From: Oceanirhabdus sp. W0125-5
Lineage (GTDB): Bacteria > Bacillota > Clostridia > Clostridiales > Clostridiaceae
Length of the DNA: 64,000 nt
Assembly: GCF_027938815.1 (NCBI RefSeq)
Contig: NZ_CP115913.1
Span: 5,180,001-5,244,000 of the forward strand
Direction: 5' to 3'
Made by a program: the position numbers and the translations under genes. Below the pieces are notes generated by a model, which was not told where the DNA came from, did no database searches, and saw only the letters and a program-made list of their open reading frames with translations. Each line of letters starts with the position of its first letter. Within the stretch, counting starts at the first letter, position 1. Of the stretch, positions 25,785 to 34,896 are shown piece by piece.

Positions 25785-26637
25785 ACTTTTCTATATAAAG
25801 AATTCCTATTGTGTTCTTTCCACAATGACTTGAAATTATACATCCTGCATTTGTTATAAGAAGTTCTTTAATATCTATCTCACTATCATTTTCTATCTTT
25901 TCTTTTAAATATATAGCATTTTCATCAGCCTTTGAATGTGTAATAGTAACCCGACTTAAGTCTATGTTGCTTTTATCTTTAAAAACATAAGACAATAATG
26001 AATTCATTACTTTTATACGCTTTCCTCTAATTTTTTTAGCAACAATCATTTTACCATCAATCACACTGATAATTGGTTTTATTCCTAAAATTCCACTTGC
26101 TACATGTTGAACAGCAGAACATCTTCCCCCTTTATATAAATAATCAAGAGTATCTATAACAAAGGCGGTTCTTACTTTAGGTACTAATTGTTTTATTTTT
26201 TTAGTTACTTGATTAAAATCCATACCTTCATTTACATAATCAACAGCTTTCATTACAAGCAACCCTATTCCAGAAGATAAATTTAAGGAATCTATTATTT
26301 CAATTCGCCCTTCAGGAAACTCCTGTGCTGCCAGCATCGCGTTATTTATTGTTGAAGAAATCTTTGAAGATATCCCAATATAAATTATATTTTCGCCATT
26401 ATCTATATGTGGTTTAAATGCATTGTAAAAATCATTAGGAGAAGCCGCTGCTGTTTTAGGAAGCTTATTACGCACTTCAACTTGCTTGTACAATTCATCT
26501 GTAGTTATTTCAATTAAATCTTTGTATACATCATTGTCAAAATTTATATATAACGGAATTATAGATATGTTATTCTTATCAATTATTTCTTTAGTTAAAT
26601 CACAGGTACTATCAGAAAATATTTTGATTTTACTCAT
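25783..26637 (-). CDS. DegV family fatty-acid-binding protein
   Basis: 284 residues from the ATG at 26637 (GAAAGGGAC upstream); 19 further in-frame codons have no SD. IKIFSDSTCDLT at the start, TAAASPNDFYNAF near 80, IGISSKISSTINNA near 100 and YLYKGGRCSAVQHVASGILGIKPI are signature blocks. DegV proteins (also FakB) bind a fatty acid and can present it to a FakA kinase for phosphorylation; no FakA-type gene is in the window. Cytosolic, single-gene unit. Confidence 0.93.
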   Translation of the reverse strand: MSKIKIFSDSTCDLTKEIIDKNNISIIPLYINFDNDVYKDLIEITTDELYKQVEVRNKLPKTAAASPNDFYNAFKPHIDNGENIIYIGISSKISSTINNAMLAAQEFPEGRIEIIDSLNLSSGIGLLVMKAVDYVNEGMDFNQVTKKIKQLVPKVRTAFVIDTLDYLYKGGRCSAVQHVASGILGIKPIISVIDGKMIVAKKIRGKRIKVMNSLLSYVFKDKSNIDLSRVTITHSKADENAIYLKEKIENDSEIDIKELLITNAGCIISSHCGKNTIGILYIEK

Positions 26638-26690
26638 ACAACTTGTCCCTTTCAATAATAATTTGAGCCACATTTTAATCAATTCAGAAA

Positions 26691-26800
26691 GCACAATTCA
26701 CGATTATAAAAAACCTTTCAACAAAACTGAAAGCCTTAAAATATATATTTATTAGATTTGCAAAGCAAATCATCCTAAATTATGAATTGTCAATTGTGCC
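26691..26800. repeat. Short inverted-repeat element with two internal hairpins
   Basis: GCACAATTCAC at the left and its near-complement ending AATTGTGC at the right enclose two perfect hairpins, CTTTCA/TGAAAG near 26716-26733 and GATTTGC-AAA-GCAAATC near 26755-26771. It has the build of the other repeats but not their sequence. It fills most of 26638-26874. Confidence 0.5.
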
Positions 26801-26874
26801 TTGTTCAATATCTACATATAGCTCTGATTATATATAATATACCTTATATTTCAATAATATGGAATATATTTAAT

Positions 26875-27555
26875 TTATATGTTTCTTAATTCCGTTACCT
26901 CATCCTCTGTAAGATATCGCCACTTGCCAATCTCTATCCCCTCAAGTGTTATATTAATAATTCTAATACGTTCCAGTCTCAAAACCTTATATCCAAAAAC
27001 TTTGCTCATTCTGCGAATTTGTTTATTAATTCCTTGTGTTAAAATAATTCCATAAGTATCCTCACTAATTCTACTTACTTTACATGGTCTTGTCTTAACA
27101 CCACAAATTTCCACGCCTTCAGACATTCCTTTTATGAATAAATCATCAAAAGGCTTATGAACAGTTACAATATATTCTTTCTCATGTTCATTTTCTGAAT
27201 TTAATATATTATTAGCTAAAACCCCATCATTTGTCATCAATATTAACCCTTGAGATGCTTTATCTAACCTTCCTACAGGAAAAATATAGTCTGGGTAATT
27301 CATAAAGTCAATAATATTACTCTCCACTTCCTTAGCAGCTGTACAAGTAATCCCTACTGGCTTGTTTAGTGCAATATAAACCTTCTCTTTAACAGAAATT
27401 GGCTCATTATCAATAAGTATATGATCATCCTCTTCTACCCACTGTCCAGGTATCGCAAGTTCTCCATTTACTTTTACTCTCTTTTCTTCTATTAATCTAT
27501 TAGTTTCTCTACGTGAACAATACCCTAAATTACTAAAAAGTTTACCTATTCTCAT
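26875..27555 (-). CDS. RluF/RsuA-family pseudouridine synthase
   Basis: 226 residues. N-terminal S4 RNA-binding domain (about 1-60: MRIGKLFSNLGYCSRRETNRLI) and a catalytic domain with the active Asp in GRLDKASQGLILMTNDG near residue 95. KPVGITCTA and GINKQIRRMSKVFGYKVLRLERIRI are family blocks, the former closest to RluF (23S rRNA U2604 in E. coli). Whether the target here is 23S or 16S rRNA cannot be decided by eye. Single gene, convergent with none. Confidence 0.9.
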   Translation of the reverse strand: MRIGKLFSNLGYCSRRETNRLIEEKRVKVNGELAIPGQWVEEDDHILIDNEPISVKEKVYIALNKPVGITCTAAKEVESNIIDFMNYPDYIFPVGRLDKASQGLILMTNDGVLANNILNSENEHEKEYIVTVHKPFDDLFIKGMSEGVEICGVKTRPCKVSRISEDTYGIILTQGINKQIRRMSKVFGYKVLRLERIRIINITLEGIEIGKWRYLTEDEVTELRNI

Positions 27556-27714
27556 TTAACATCTTTATCCTTTCAGTTAGTAACTCTATATTCTATCTAT
27601 TAAAAAAAACATATTAAAATAATTATAAGGTTAACAAAAATGGAAAAGCAATATATTTTCAGTATGTTATTATATAATTACCATATGGAAAATAATAGAC
27701 ATTGGAGGCCATCA

Positions 27715-28617
27715 ATGAACTATATTGAATTAATTCAAAAAACTATAGATTATATTGACAATAATATAAAAGAAGTTATATCAGTGGATACCCTTTCATC
27801 AATTGCAGGCTTCTCAACATATCATTTTTACAAAGTTTTTAACAACATTGTAGGACAATCTGCAATGGGATATGTAACAAAAAGAAAACTTCAATTTGCT
27901 ATGTTCGAGATTCAAAGCGGGGAAAAAATTATTAATGTTGCCATGGATTATGGTTATGAAACTCACGCAGGTTTTAGCAAAGCTTTTAAACGCTGTTTTG
28001 GTTATTCCCCAAGTATGTACCGCATGCATGCCCCCAAGGGATTGCCACCTAAAATTAATTTACAAAAAATGATTGAAAATAAAACTGGAGGTATTATAAT
28101 GCAGCCTAAAATAATTGAGAGAAAAGCATTTAAAGTAATTGGCTATGAATTTAAGAATAATATTAAAGACATCCTTCATACACGTGATATTCCAGCATTT
28201 TGGGATCAAAGAGGACTTGGTACTGGTGAGTATGAAAAGAAACTATATCTTGAACTTAATCCACCAAAACATGGTGAGTATTGTATTTGTATTAATTCAA
28301 ATATGGAAACAGATGAATTTTCTTATTTATTAGCTGTTGGGGTAGATAACTTTGATTTAGCTACTGAGGAAATGTATAAATTAGAAATACCTGGTGGAAC
28401 TTATGCCGTGTTCACTACTCCTGAAGTACCTGAGGATGATTTTGTTAAATCGATTCAGGGTACTTGGAAATATATCCTTGAAGAATGGTTCCCTACATCA
28501 GGATATGAAATTGATGAAGATAAATTTGATTTTGAGTATTATGATGAACGTTGTCACCCATGGGAGTATGATAAAGTTTCAATGGAGATACACATTCCTA
28601 TAAAAATAAAAAAGTAA
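27715..28617 (+). CDS. AraC-family regulator with C-terminal GyrI-like ligand domain
   Basis: 300 residues from the ATG at 27715 (GGAGG six bases upstream). Residues 1-105: two helix-turn-helix motifs, VDTLSSIAGFSTYHFYKVF and VAMDYGYETHAGFSKAFKRCFGYSPSMYR. Residues about 130-300: a GyrI-like effector domain (PKIIERKAFKVIGYEFK, later DFEYYDERCHPWEYDKVSMEIHIPIK), the small-molecule-binding fold also found in Rob/BmrR-type regulators. Ligand unknown. The gene stands alone and its operon partner is not evident; a terminator follows. Confidence 0.9.
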   Translation: MNYIELIQKTIDYIDNNIKEVISVDTLSSIAGFSTYHFYKVFNNIVGQSAMGYVTKRKLQFAMFEIQSGEKIINVAMDYGYETHAGFSKAFKRCFGYSPSMYRMHAPKGLPPKINLQKMIENKTGGIIMQPKIIERKAFKVIGYEFKNNIKDILHTRDIPAFWDQRGLGTGEYEKKLYLELNPPKHGEYCICINSNMETDEFSYLLAVGVDNFDLATEEMYKLEIPGGTYAVFTTPEVPEDDFVKSIQGTWKYILEEWFPTSGYEIDEDKFDFEYYDERCHPWEYDKVSMEIHIPIKIKK

Positions 28618-28626
28618 ATGAAGACT

Positions 28627-28661
28627 CAAACCCACTCTAATCTTTCAGAAGAGTGGGTTTG
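28627..28661. terminator. Bidirectional terminator
   Basis: A 12-base perfect stem, CAAACCCACTCT with its complement, lies between the converging AraC and YbaN genes. Confidence 0.75.
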
Positions 28662-28668
28662 ATAAGTA

Positions 28669-29025
28669 TTATTTTATTGTTTTCATTCTGGAAAAAACTA
28701 TTATCTTTACTGTAAGTAAAACTACTATGATTCCTCTCATTATAGAGCTATCTATTAATACAAACATAGTCAATAGCATTATACTTACAGGTATGAGTAT
28801 ACTCATTTTAGCTTTCATTGTCATACCTCTATTTTCTTTAAAAGACTTGACATGCTCTTCATAAAATTTTGTTCGCTGAAATCTATCATTTAATCTATCA
28901 CTACTTTTTAACAAACAAAATGATGTAAGCAACATAAATGGCGTTGTAGGCAATACTGGTAGTATCACCCCTACAATTCCTATTCCCAAAGAAATGATCC
29001 CTATTATTAAATATATTATTTTCAC
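28669..29025 (-). CDS. YbaN/DUF454 family small membrane protein
   Basis: 118 residues, starting at GTG 29025 with GAGGGGGG six bases upstream. The N-terminus LIIGIISLGIGIVGVILPVLPTTPFMLLTSFCLLKSS is the DUF454 (YbaN) signature, followed by the KxFYEEHVKSFKENRG-type amphipathic stretch and two further helices. About three or four membrane segments. Function not established. It lies downstream of a MerR-type gene on the same strand with a 75-base gap and could share its transcript. Confidence 0.88.
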   Translation of the reverse strand: MKIIYLIIGIISLGIGIVGVILPVLPTTPFMLLTSFCLLKSSDRLNDRFQRTKFYEEHVKSFKENRGMTMKAKMSILIPVSIMLLTMFVLIDSSIMRGIIVVLLTVKIIVFSRMKTIK

Positions 29026-29100
29026 CCATAGCCCCCCTCAGCTTGTACATTATTCTTTATTATTAAAAAAGCTACTTAATAGTGCTTTTAAGTTTGTTAA

Positions 29101-30318
29101 CTATTTTCTTTTTAATTTATATAAAGTTAACTTCAAGTAATCTTCTTGATTTATCATAGGAAAAAGATTAGAAACATTTTCAATTTTACCTAATTCATCC
29201 TGAGAAATTACTTCTAAATTCATTTTACTAAATTTATCTTTAAGAAATTCATGTGATAAAAGAAATTTATATTCAGGTACCTTTTCAAATGTTTTTGATT
29301 CTTCTTGAATTGAAGGTAAAATACTTAGTATCTCAGCATTATTTTGTAAAACACTTAAAATCCACATAAAAGTATTAATATCAAATTGAGATGTTAACAA
29401 TTCTATAATATTAGATCCATTATCCACCACTCTATCTACACAAGACTTAAGAGGAATTTTATCAAAATGATTTATAAAGAGAAACTTCCCTGGAATATTT
29501 AAGTATTCAATTTTTCTTTTTAGGTCTTTTAATGTATCTGTATAAATACAAGCAAATATATATAATCCATTTGTCCTAAACTCCTCATTAAGCCGCATAC
29601 TTAGTATATCTGTATCTGCTCCACTAAAAAGATAAATCTGCCCCTCTTTCCAGAAATCTTTATGTGATTTCATTTTAACTCCATTTTCAATTATTAAAGC
29701 CATAAGTTCAGGTGATATTTTTGATATTTTTTCCTGCCAACTCTCACTTTGCTTTTTTAAGTCATTAGGAATTACTAATTCTCTATCACTAGCAAACAAG
29801 ATACCCTCTTCAATCTTAACACTATATCCACAAGTACAATTTAGAGTTCCATTAAAAACACTCATATTTTTTATTTTCCCATCTATGAGTTCCAGTTCTT
29901 CTTTACATATAGGACAAGTAAAGAATTCAAGATATTCAACAGAAATACCAATTTGTTTAGGAACTTTCTCTATCATAATTTCTTCTTTACACCTATTGAT
30001 ACTATTTATCTTATTCTCAATCAAAACCTTTTCCTGATTTAACTCATTTACTTTATAATGAAATATATTTTTTATCACTTCTTTCTCATCTTCAGAATAA
30101 TTAATATGTAATCTTTCATAAGTTTTTATCTTAATAACTTCTTCTATTGAAAACCCCATATTTCTTAACTCTATAATGTCTTTCATATCTTTCACACATA
30201 TTTCATCATAAAAAAAACTATGTCCTGTTTTAACTGGAAGAAGGAGTTTCATATCTGTATAATATCTAACTGTTGATTTTTTTATGTCAAAAAGTTTTGC
30301 AAACTCACCAATTCTCAT
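29101..30318 (-). CDS. MerR-family regulator fused to a zinc ribbon and methyltransferase-like domain
   Basis: 405 residues from the ATG at 30318 (AGGAGGG seven bases upstream). Residues 1-115 are a MerR DNA-binding unit (MRIGEFAKLFDIKKSTVRYYTDMKL) with a dimer helix. Then CPICKEELELIDG...CTCGYSV supplies four Cys for a zinc ribbon, as at the N-terminus of RlmA-type rRNA methyltransferases. The last 220 residues have the length and alternation of a Rossmann methyltransferase, but the glycine-rich SAM loop is not recognisable (IYLFSGADTDIL), so it may bind but not act. Effector unknown. Confidence 0.75.
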   Translation of the reverse strand: MRIGEFAKLFDIKKSTVRYYTDMKLLLPVKTGHSFFYDEICVKDMKDIIELRNMGFSIEEVIKIKTYERLHINYSEDEKEVIKNIFHYKVNELNQEKVLIENKINSINRCKEEIMIEKVPKQIGISVEYLEFFTCPICKEELELIDGKIKNMSVFNGTLNCTCGYSVKIEEGILFASDRELVIPNDLKKQSESWQEKISKISPELMALIIENGVKMKSHKDFWKEGQIYLFSGADTDILSMRLNEEFRTNGLYIFACIYTDTLKDLKRKIEYLNIPGKFLFINHFDKIPLKSCVDRVVDNGSNIIELLTSQFDINTFMWILSVLQNNAEILSILPSIQEESKTFEKVPEYKFLLSHEFLKDKFSKMNLEVISQDELGKIENVSNLFPMINQEDYLKLTLYKLKRK

Positions 30319-30524
30319 AATCAAACCCTCCTAAGTAAAGTTTTAACCTCTAATACTCTATATAATGTAGTATACTACATATTTCAATAAATTTTTTAGA
30401 TATCTCTATATTGACGTGTACTTTACTGCATTGTATAAAATTACTTAGTAGCTAGCAGATGTAACATATTATTACTCTAAGTACTATCAATTAATTTATA
30501 ATTTAAAAGAAATGAGGGATTATT

Positions 30525-31433
30525 ATTAAAAATCATAATTTAAGACTATCAGATACCGGCTTATTTAAAGCTGCCAAACAATCACAAAAACTAAGTAATT
30601 TTATAGCAGTATTCTTTCTAGCGTTTTTTATGATGCTAATTGGAAGTCTCTTTGGAGTAATCGGTGACTTTGTTCAATTACCTGACTATTTAAAAACAAG
30701 TATATTCACTTTAACAATTGGCTTTGGTTCTTCTACTCTTCTTTGTTTTTTATACGTTAAAAAAATTGAAAAAAGACCAATCTCCTCTATTGGATTTATA
30801 AAAGACTTTGCATTTAAAAAGTATCTACTAGGATTTCTAATAGGCTCTGTATTTATGAGCTTATGTGTCTTAGTAGCAACTCTACTAGGTGGTTTTGAAA
30901 TCAATACTATGCAAACTTCCAATACAGGTATTAAAACATTATTGCCTATACTTTGTATGCTTATAGGATTTATTATTCAAGGAGGCACCGAAGAAGTACT
31001 CTCACGTGGATGGGTATTACCAGTGGTGGGTGCAAAATATAATGTTCCTTTTGGAATAGTAGTTTCAACAGTATTTTTCACATTACTACATGGTATGAAT
31101 CCTGGAATGAAATTAATGCCCATAATTAATCTTATATTATTTTCAATATTTGCTGCTCTCTATGTAATACAAACTAAAGAACTTTGGGGTATTTGTGGAT
31201 TCCATTCAGCTTGGAACTGGTTTCAAGGTAATATATTTGGAATCAAGGTAAGTGGTAATCGTATGACTGGAGGTTCATTATTTTCTTTTGATTCTGTAGA
31301 AAATTTGGATTTAATATCAGGAGGCAATTTTGGAATTGAAGGAAGCTTGATTTGTTCATTTATTTATTTAATGGGCATAGTTTATTTAAGTTATAAAATC
31401 ACTAAAAATATGAAATGTAATATAAAAAAATAA
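30525..31433 (+). CDS. CPBP-family intramembrane metalloprotease (start codon ATT or lost)
   Basis: 302 residues if read from 30525. Core motifs of CPBP/Abi proteases are intact: EEVLSRGW (EExxxR), FTLLHG and FHSAWNWFQ, in a protein with about eight membrane helices. An ATG at 30630 would cut into the first helix and has no SD. Upstream the frame is open back to 30516, with GAGGG at 30514-30518, six bases, then ATT AAA AAT CAT where ATG would be expected. Either ATT initiates (as in infC) or the start has mutated. Roles range from prenyl-protein processing to bacteriocin self-immunity. Confidence 0.8.
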   Translation: MKNHNLRLSDTGLFKAAKQSQKLSNFIAVFFLAFFMMLIGSLFGVIGDFVQLPDYLKTSIFTLTIGFGSSTLLCFLYVKKIEKRPISSIGFIKDFAFKKYLLGFLIGSVFMSLCVLVATLLGGFEINTMQTSNTGIKTLLPILCMLIGFIIQGGTEEVLSRGWVLPVVGAKYNVPFGIVVSTVFFTLLHGMNPGMKLMPIINLILFSIFAALYVIQTKELWGICGFHSAWNWFQGNIFGIKVSGNRMTGGSLFSFDSVENLDLISGGNFGIEGSLICSFIYLMGIVYLSYKITKNMKCNIKK

Positions 31434-31440
31434 CCCCTGA

Positions 31441-31489
31441 CAGTAATGAAGTGCATCATGTCAAGTAGACAGTGTGCACTTCATTACTG
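31441..31489. terminator. Bidirectional terminator
   Basis: A 15-base perfect stem (CAGTAATGAAGTGCA and complement) with a 19-base loop lies between converging genes. Confidence 0.7.
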
Positions 31490-31499
31490 TTGCGGTTAA

Positions 31500-32468
31500 C
31501 TATTTCATTGCTTTTACTATATATCTTTCCATTAATATTTGTGGTATATAAAAATCATCTCCGTAAATTGAACCTGTAAATACTACAACTAAATCTAATT
31601 TTGGCACTACAAATATGTATTGTCCACCAAATCCATTAGCATGGAATCCGCCAAAATGATTCATCCACCACTGATACCCATATCCACTGCCAAAATTAGT
31701 TACCATATTGGATTCCAAAGGAGTTTCTATATGTTTCATGGTGGATTTTTTTACCCATTCACTAGATACAATCTGATTCTCTCCCCATTTACCTTCTTTT
31801 AAAAACAAATATCCAAACTTAGCCATATTTATTGGTGATAACATGATACCTGCTTTCATTCCATTATCATCTTCTGGCCAATAAACTTCCTTAATCCCTA
31901 AAGGTTCAAATAACTTTTTCTTAGCATATGTAAATATGTCCTCACCAGTAACTTTCTCCAGTATAAATTGTAATATATGAGGAACTCCACTACAATAACA
32001 AAATTTCGTTCCTGGTTCACTTATTAGAGGGTGTCCAAAGAAATATTCTATTGGATTCTCACTTTCCCATAGTTCATCATAATCTTTATAATCATTCCAT
32101 TTAAGCCCAGTTGTCATTGTCAGCAGATTTTCTATTGTAATTTCCTTTTTATTAATATCCTCTTTATGTATTATTACTTCAGGAAAAAAATCTAAAACCT
32201 TATTATTTATACTATCAATCAAACCTTCATCAATTGCTATTCCAATTAATGTAGATACTATACTTTTGGAACAAGAATATATATCATGTGGTTTGTCTTT
32301 TTTATCTGGATTAAAACTTTTATCTGTTAATATACTTCCATCTTTTACAATAAGTATGCTATGAATATTCTTATTCTTCTCTTCAATAAATTTGATTGCT
32401 TCCCTAATCATATGTGAATCCATATCTTGATCTTCTGGACTTGAATTTTCCCAAATATTATTTTCCAT
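31500..32468 (-). CDS. Beta-lactamase-family serine hydrolase
   Basis: 322 residues from the ATG at 32468 (GGGGG seven bases upstream). Penicillin-binding-protein-like fold: SxxK motif in YSCSKSIVS near residue 60, the Tyr motif YCSGVPH near 155, and HANGFGGQY near 275 in place of KTG. The same pattern is found in class C-like esterases and in 6-aminohexanoate-dimer hydrolase relatives, so beta-lactam hydrolysis should not be assumed. No signal peptide from this start, so it is probably cytosolic. Confidence 0.88.
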   Translation of the reverse strand: MENNIWENSSPEDQDMDSHMIREAIKFIEEKNKNIHSILIVKDGSILTDKSFNPDKKDKPHDIYSCSKSIVSTLIGIAIDEGLIDSINNKVLDFFPEVIIHKEDINKKEITIENLLTMTTGLKWNDYKDYDELWESENPIEYFFGHPLISEPGTKFCYCSGVPHILQFILEKVTGEDIFTYAKKKLFEPLGIKEVYWPEDDNGMKAGIMLSPINMAKFGYLFLKEGKWGENQIVSSEWVKKSTMKHIETPLESNMVTNFGSGYGYQWWMNHFGGFHANGFGGQYIFVVPKLDLVVVFTGSIYGDDFYIPQILMERYIVKAMK

Positions 32469-32713
32469 ACCTTTACCCCCAATTACATTTGTATTATTGA
32501 TTATACTCTTACTATAAATCCCTAGCAAATTGAAAGAATTATCCTTAAATACAATCTAAAGGTATTATATCTCAAATCACTTTATTTTCACATTATTATA
32601 AACTTTTTATTGACTAACTCCCATTTTACATGTATAATATATCGACTAATCAACAGGATTTATAATATTAAACATATTAAATTAAAATCATTAATATACT
32701 TCTCTACATAGTA

Positions 32714-32760
32714 AAACAGTGTGATAAAAGCTACAATTAGCAGCTTTTATCACACTGTTT
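32714..32760 (-). terminator. Terminator overlapping the end of the next gene
   Basis: A 19-base perfect stem from AAACAGTGTGATAAAAGCT and its complement. The right arm contains the stop codon of the gene ending at 32750. Confidence 0.75.
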
Positions 32761-33172
32761 TATTTGTAAAGTTAATTGATTCTAAAATATCATGAAGTTT
32801 TTCAAATAACAATCCACCAATAAACCAAACTGGTATAAAATCTAGTCTTATTACACCACATACTGAAAGAGGACTATCGGTGTAATCCCATGGGCAAGTT
32901 CCTAATATGATACTTAGAACTAATCCAGTTAGAAACTCTACGAAAAATATTAATACTGTATAAATACCTCCTCTAATTATTAAGGGGAAATTTCTTATCC
33001 TATTGTGTATAGGTTCTAAAAAAATCATAAGACCATATATAGGAAACATCCACATAGAGGTCCATCCTACTAATAAAAAATCTCCTGCAATTAATGAACG
33101 AACTCCATTCCAAATAACCTCTGCACACCAACCAACTAAACCATATATTATAAATCTCATATACTTATTCAT
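32750..33172 (-). CDS. Putative ABC-transporter type IV membrane protein (CmpB-like)
   Basis: 140 residues from the ATG at 33172. Four hydrophobic stretches; YGLVGWCAEVIWNG near the start and GWTSMWMFPIYGLMIFLEPIHN resemble the small membrane family PF06541. The biochemical role is not established. No good SD precedes 33172, nor any upstream in-frame alternative, so the start is uncertain. Strong terminator directly downstream; divergent from the MATE gene. Confidence 0.65.
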   Translation of the reverse strand: MNKYMRFIIYGLVGWCAEVIWNGVRSLIAGDFLLVGWTSMWMFPIYGLMIFLEPIHNRIRNFPLIIRGGIYTVLIFFVEFLTGLVLSIILGTCPWDYTDSPLSVCGVIRLDFIPVWFIGGLLFEKLHDILESINFTNKTV

Positions 33173-33258
33173 GTATATATTTTTATCTTGTTTTGGTAAA
33201 ATATTAGTACATTTCAAATAAGAATTTACTGTAAGCAATTACTATAAGCAATTAATAG

Positions 33259-33287
33259 TTGACAAAATATCTTTTTTTAATTATGCT
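33259..33287 (+). promoter_or_regulatory. Promoter of the MATE gene leader
   Basis: TTGACA (33259-33264), 17 bases, TATGCT (33282-33287). Start near 33294, about 175 bases before the MATE start codon. Confidence 0.65.
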
Positions 33288-33330
33288 TATAAAGGAATTT
33301 AGAGAGAACTATAAATAAATTTAAATATAA

Positions 33331-33400
33331 TAGATATTTAATAATATCTAAGTGTTGAACATCCACTTGAAAAAAATTCAAAGTGGGTGTTCTTTTTTTT
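33331..33400 (+). promoter_or_regulatory. Leader with hairpin and intrinsic terminator: possible attenuator
   Basis: First an 8-base perfect hairpin (TAGATATT-TAAT-AATATCTA), then a 12-bp stem (GAACATCCACTT with AAGTGGGTGTTC) followed by eight T. No gene on this strand ends here, so the terminator lies inside the MATE leader and should limit read-through unless overridden. The trigger is unknown. Confidence 0.55.
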
Positions 33401-33469
33401 GTAATTAATTTATAGATATCTCAGCTCAATAATTAATATATACATTCATTTCAAGAAGGGAGTTTTTGT

Positions 33470-34861
33470 ATGATATTTAGTTTATTTAAAGACTATAAGA
33501 ATAATAAAGGATTTTATAAAAATTTACTTATAATAACCTTACCAATTGTTCTACAAAACTTAATAGCATCATCACTTAATATGCTTGATACTATGATGAT
33601 AGGGAAAGTTGGGGAAATTGAGCTTGCATCTGTGGGTATTGCAAATCAATTCTACTTCTTATTTACTTTATTCATATTAGGAGTAGCAGGTGGATGCGGA
33701 GTATTAACAGCACAGCTTTGGGGTAAAAAGGATAGAGAAAATATAAAAAAGGTTTTATGTAAATGTTTAACTGTAAGTTTGATTATATCTTTAATTTTTC
33801 TATTCTTTGGACTTACTATACCTGAAAAAATAATGTCAATATTCAACAAAGACTCATCAGTTATTACAGTAGGTAGTGACTACATGAGAATAACAGTTAT
33901 AAGCTATATATTTACTGGTATCACATTTATTTTTGCTTCTGCTCTAAGAAGTATTGAAAACACCAAACTACCAATGTTTGCAAGTATGTTAGGTCTTGCT
34001 GTTAACGGAATATTAAACTATGTACTTATTTTCGGAAATTTAGGTATGCCTGAACTTAAAACTCAAGGTGCTGCAATAGCAACTCTTATTGCTCGAATAT
34101 TCGAATGTGGTTTCTTATTGTTTTCAGTATACTTTAAAGATAAAATATTGAACATCAAAGGTAGTGATTTTAAGGAATTATCTGTAAGTCTAACTAAGAC
34201 ATTATCTACAGTCACAATACCAATAGTTTTAAATGAAGCATGTTGGGGACTTGGTAATGTAACATACATTGCAATCTATGCGAGAATTAGTACGGGAGCA
34301 GCTGCATCAATGCAAATATGTTCAACTATAATGAATTTATTTATGATATTTGCTTTTGGACTTGCCTATGCAGCTGTAGTTATAATAGGAAATGAGATTG
34401 GTGCTAATAGAGAAGAGTCCGCTATAAATTTTTCTAAGAAAATAGCTAAATTATCTATTTTAATATCTTTAGTTATAGGTGTTGTACTATTCATTTTAGC
34501 TAAACCTATAATTTCTTTCTTTAATGTATCACCTGAAGTTAAGTTAGCTTCAACTTATATACTCTATGTATATTCAATTATTATGGTTGTTAGAGTGTGT
34601 AATTTAGTTATGATAGTTGGAATACTTAGAGGAGGTGGAGATGCTAAGTACGGTTCTATACTCCAAGGAGCTACACTTTGGTTTATCGGTATACCTTTGG
34701 CTTTTATAGCTGCTTTTGTACTCCACTTACCTGTGTATTTTGTTGTTGCATTTACTGCAGCTGAAGAGATTATAAAAGTTATCTTTATGATAAAAAGATA
34801 TAAATCATTTAAATGGATAAGAAATATGGTAAATGATAATGAAATAAGTGCTATAGCATAA
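33470..34861 (+). CDS. MATE-family multidrug efflux transporter
   Basis: 463 residues with twelve predicted membrane helices in two halves. The N-terminal ITLPIVLQNLIASSLNMLDTMMIGKVGE and the mirrored second-half start (TVTIPIVLNEACWGLGNVTYIAIY) are the MATE signatures. It exports organic cations or similar compounds using a Na+ or H+ gradient; substrate unknown. SD GAAGGGAG is seven bases before the ATG. The leader carries a promoter and an internal terminator, suggesting induced expression. A terminator follows the stop. Confidence 0.94.
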   Translation: MIFSLFKDYKNNKGFYKNLLIITLPIVLQNLIASSLNMLDTMMIGKVGEIELASVGIANQFYFLFTLFILGVAGGCGVLTAQLWGKKDRENIKKVLCKCLTVSLIISLIFLFFGLTIPEKIMSIFNKDSSVITVGSDYMRITVISYIFTGITFIFASALRSIENTKLPMFASMLGLAVNGILNYVLIFGNLGMPELKTQGAAIATLIARIFECGFLLFSVYFKDKILNIKGSDFKELSVSLTKTLSTVTIPIVLNEACWGLGNVTYIAIYARISTGAAASMQICSTIMNLFMIFAFGLAYAAVVIIGNEIGANREESAINFSKKIAKLSILISLVIGVVLFILAKPIISFFNVSPEVKLASTYILYVYSIIMVVRVCNLVMIVGILRGGGDAKYGSILQGATLWFIGIPLAFIAAFVLHLPVYFVVAFTAAEEIIKVIFMIKRYKSFKWIRNMVNDNEISAIA

Positions 34862-34865
34862 AAAG

Positions 34866-34882
34866 GCGCGTTTTAAACGCGC
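34866..34882. terminator. Bidirectional terminator
   Basis: GCGCGTTT and AAACGCGC pair across one base, flanked by A on the left and TTTTTT on the right, between converging genes. Confidence 0.85.
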
Positions 34883-34896
34883 TTTTTTAAAACAAA

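Noticed and set aside
31500..32468. True beta-lactamase
   Set aside because: No signal peptide and HxNGFGGQ in place of KTG; more like the esterase-type members.
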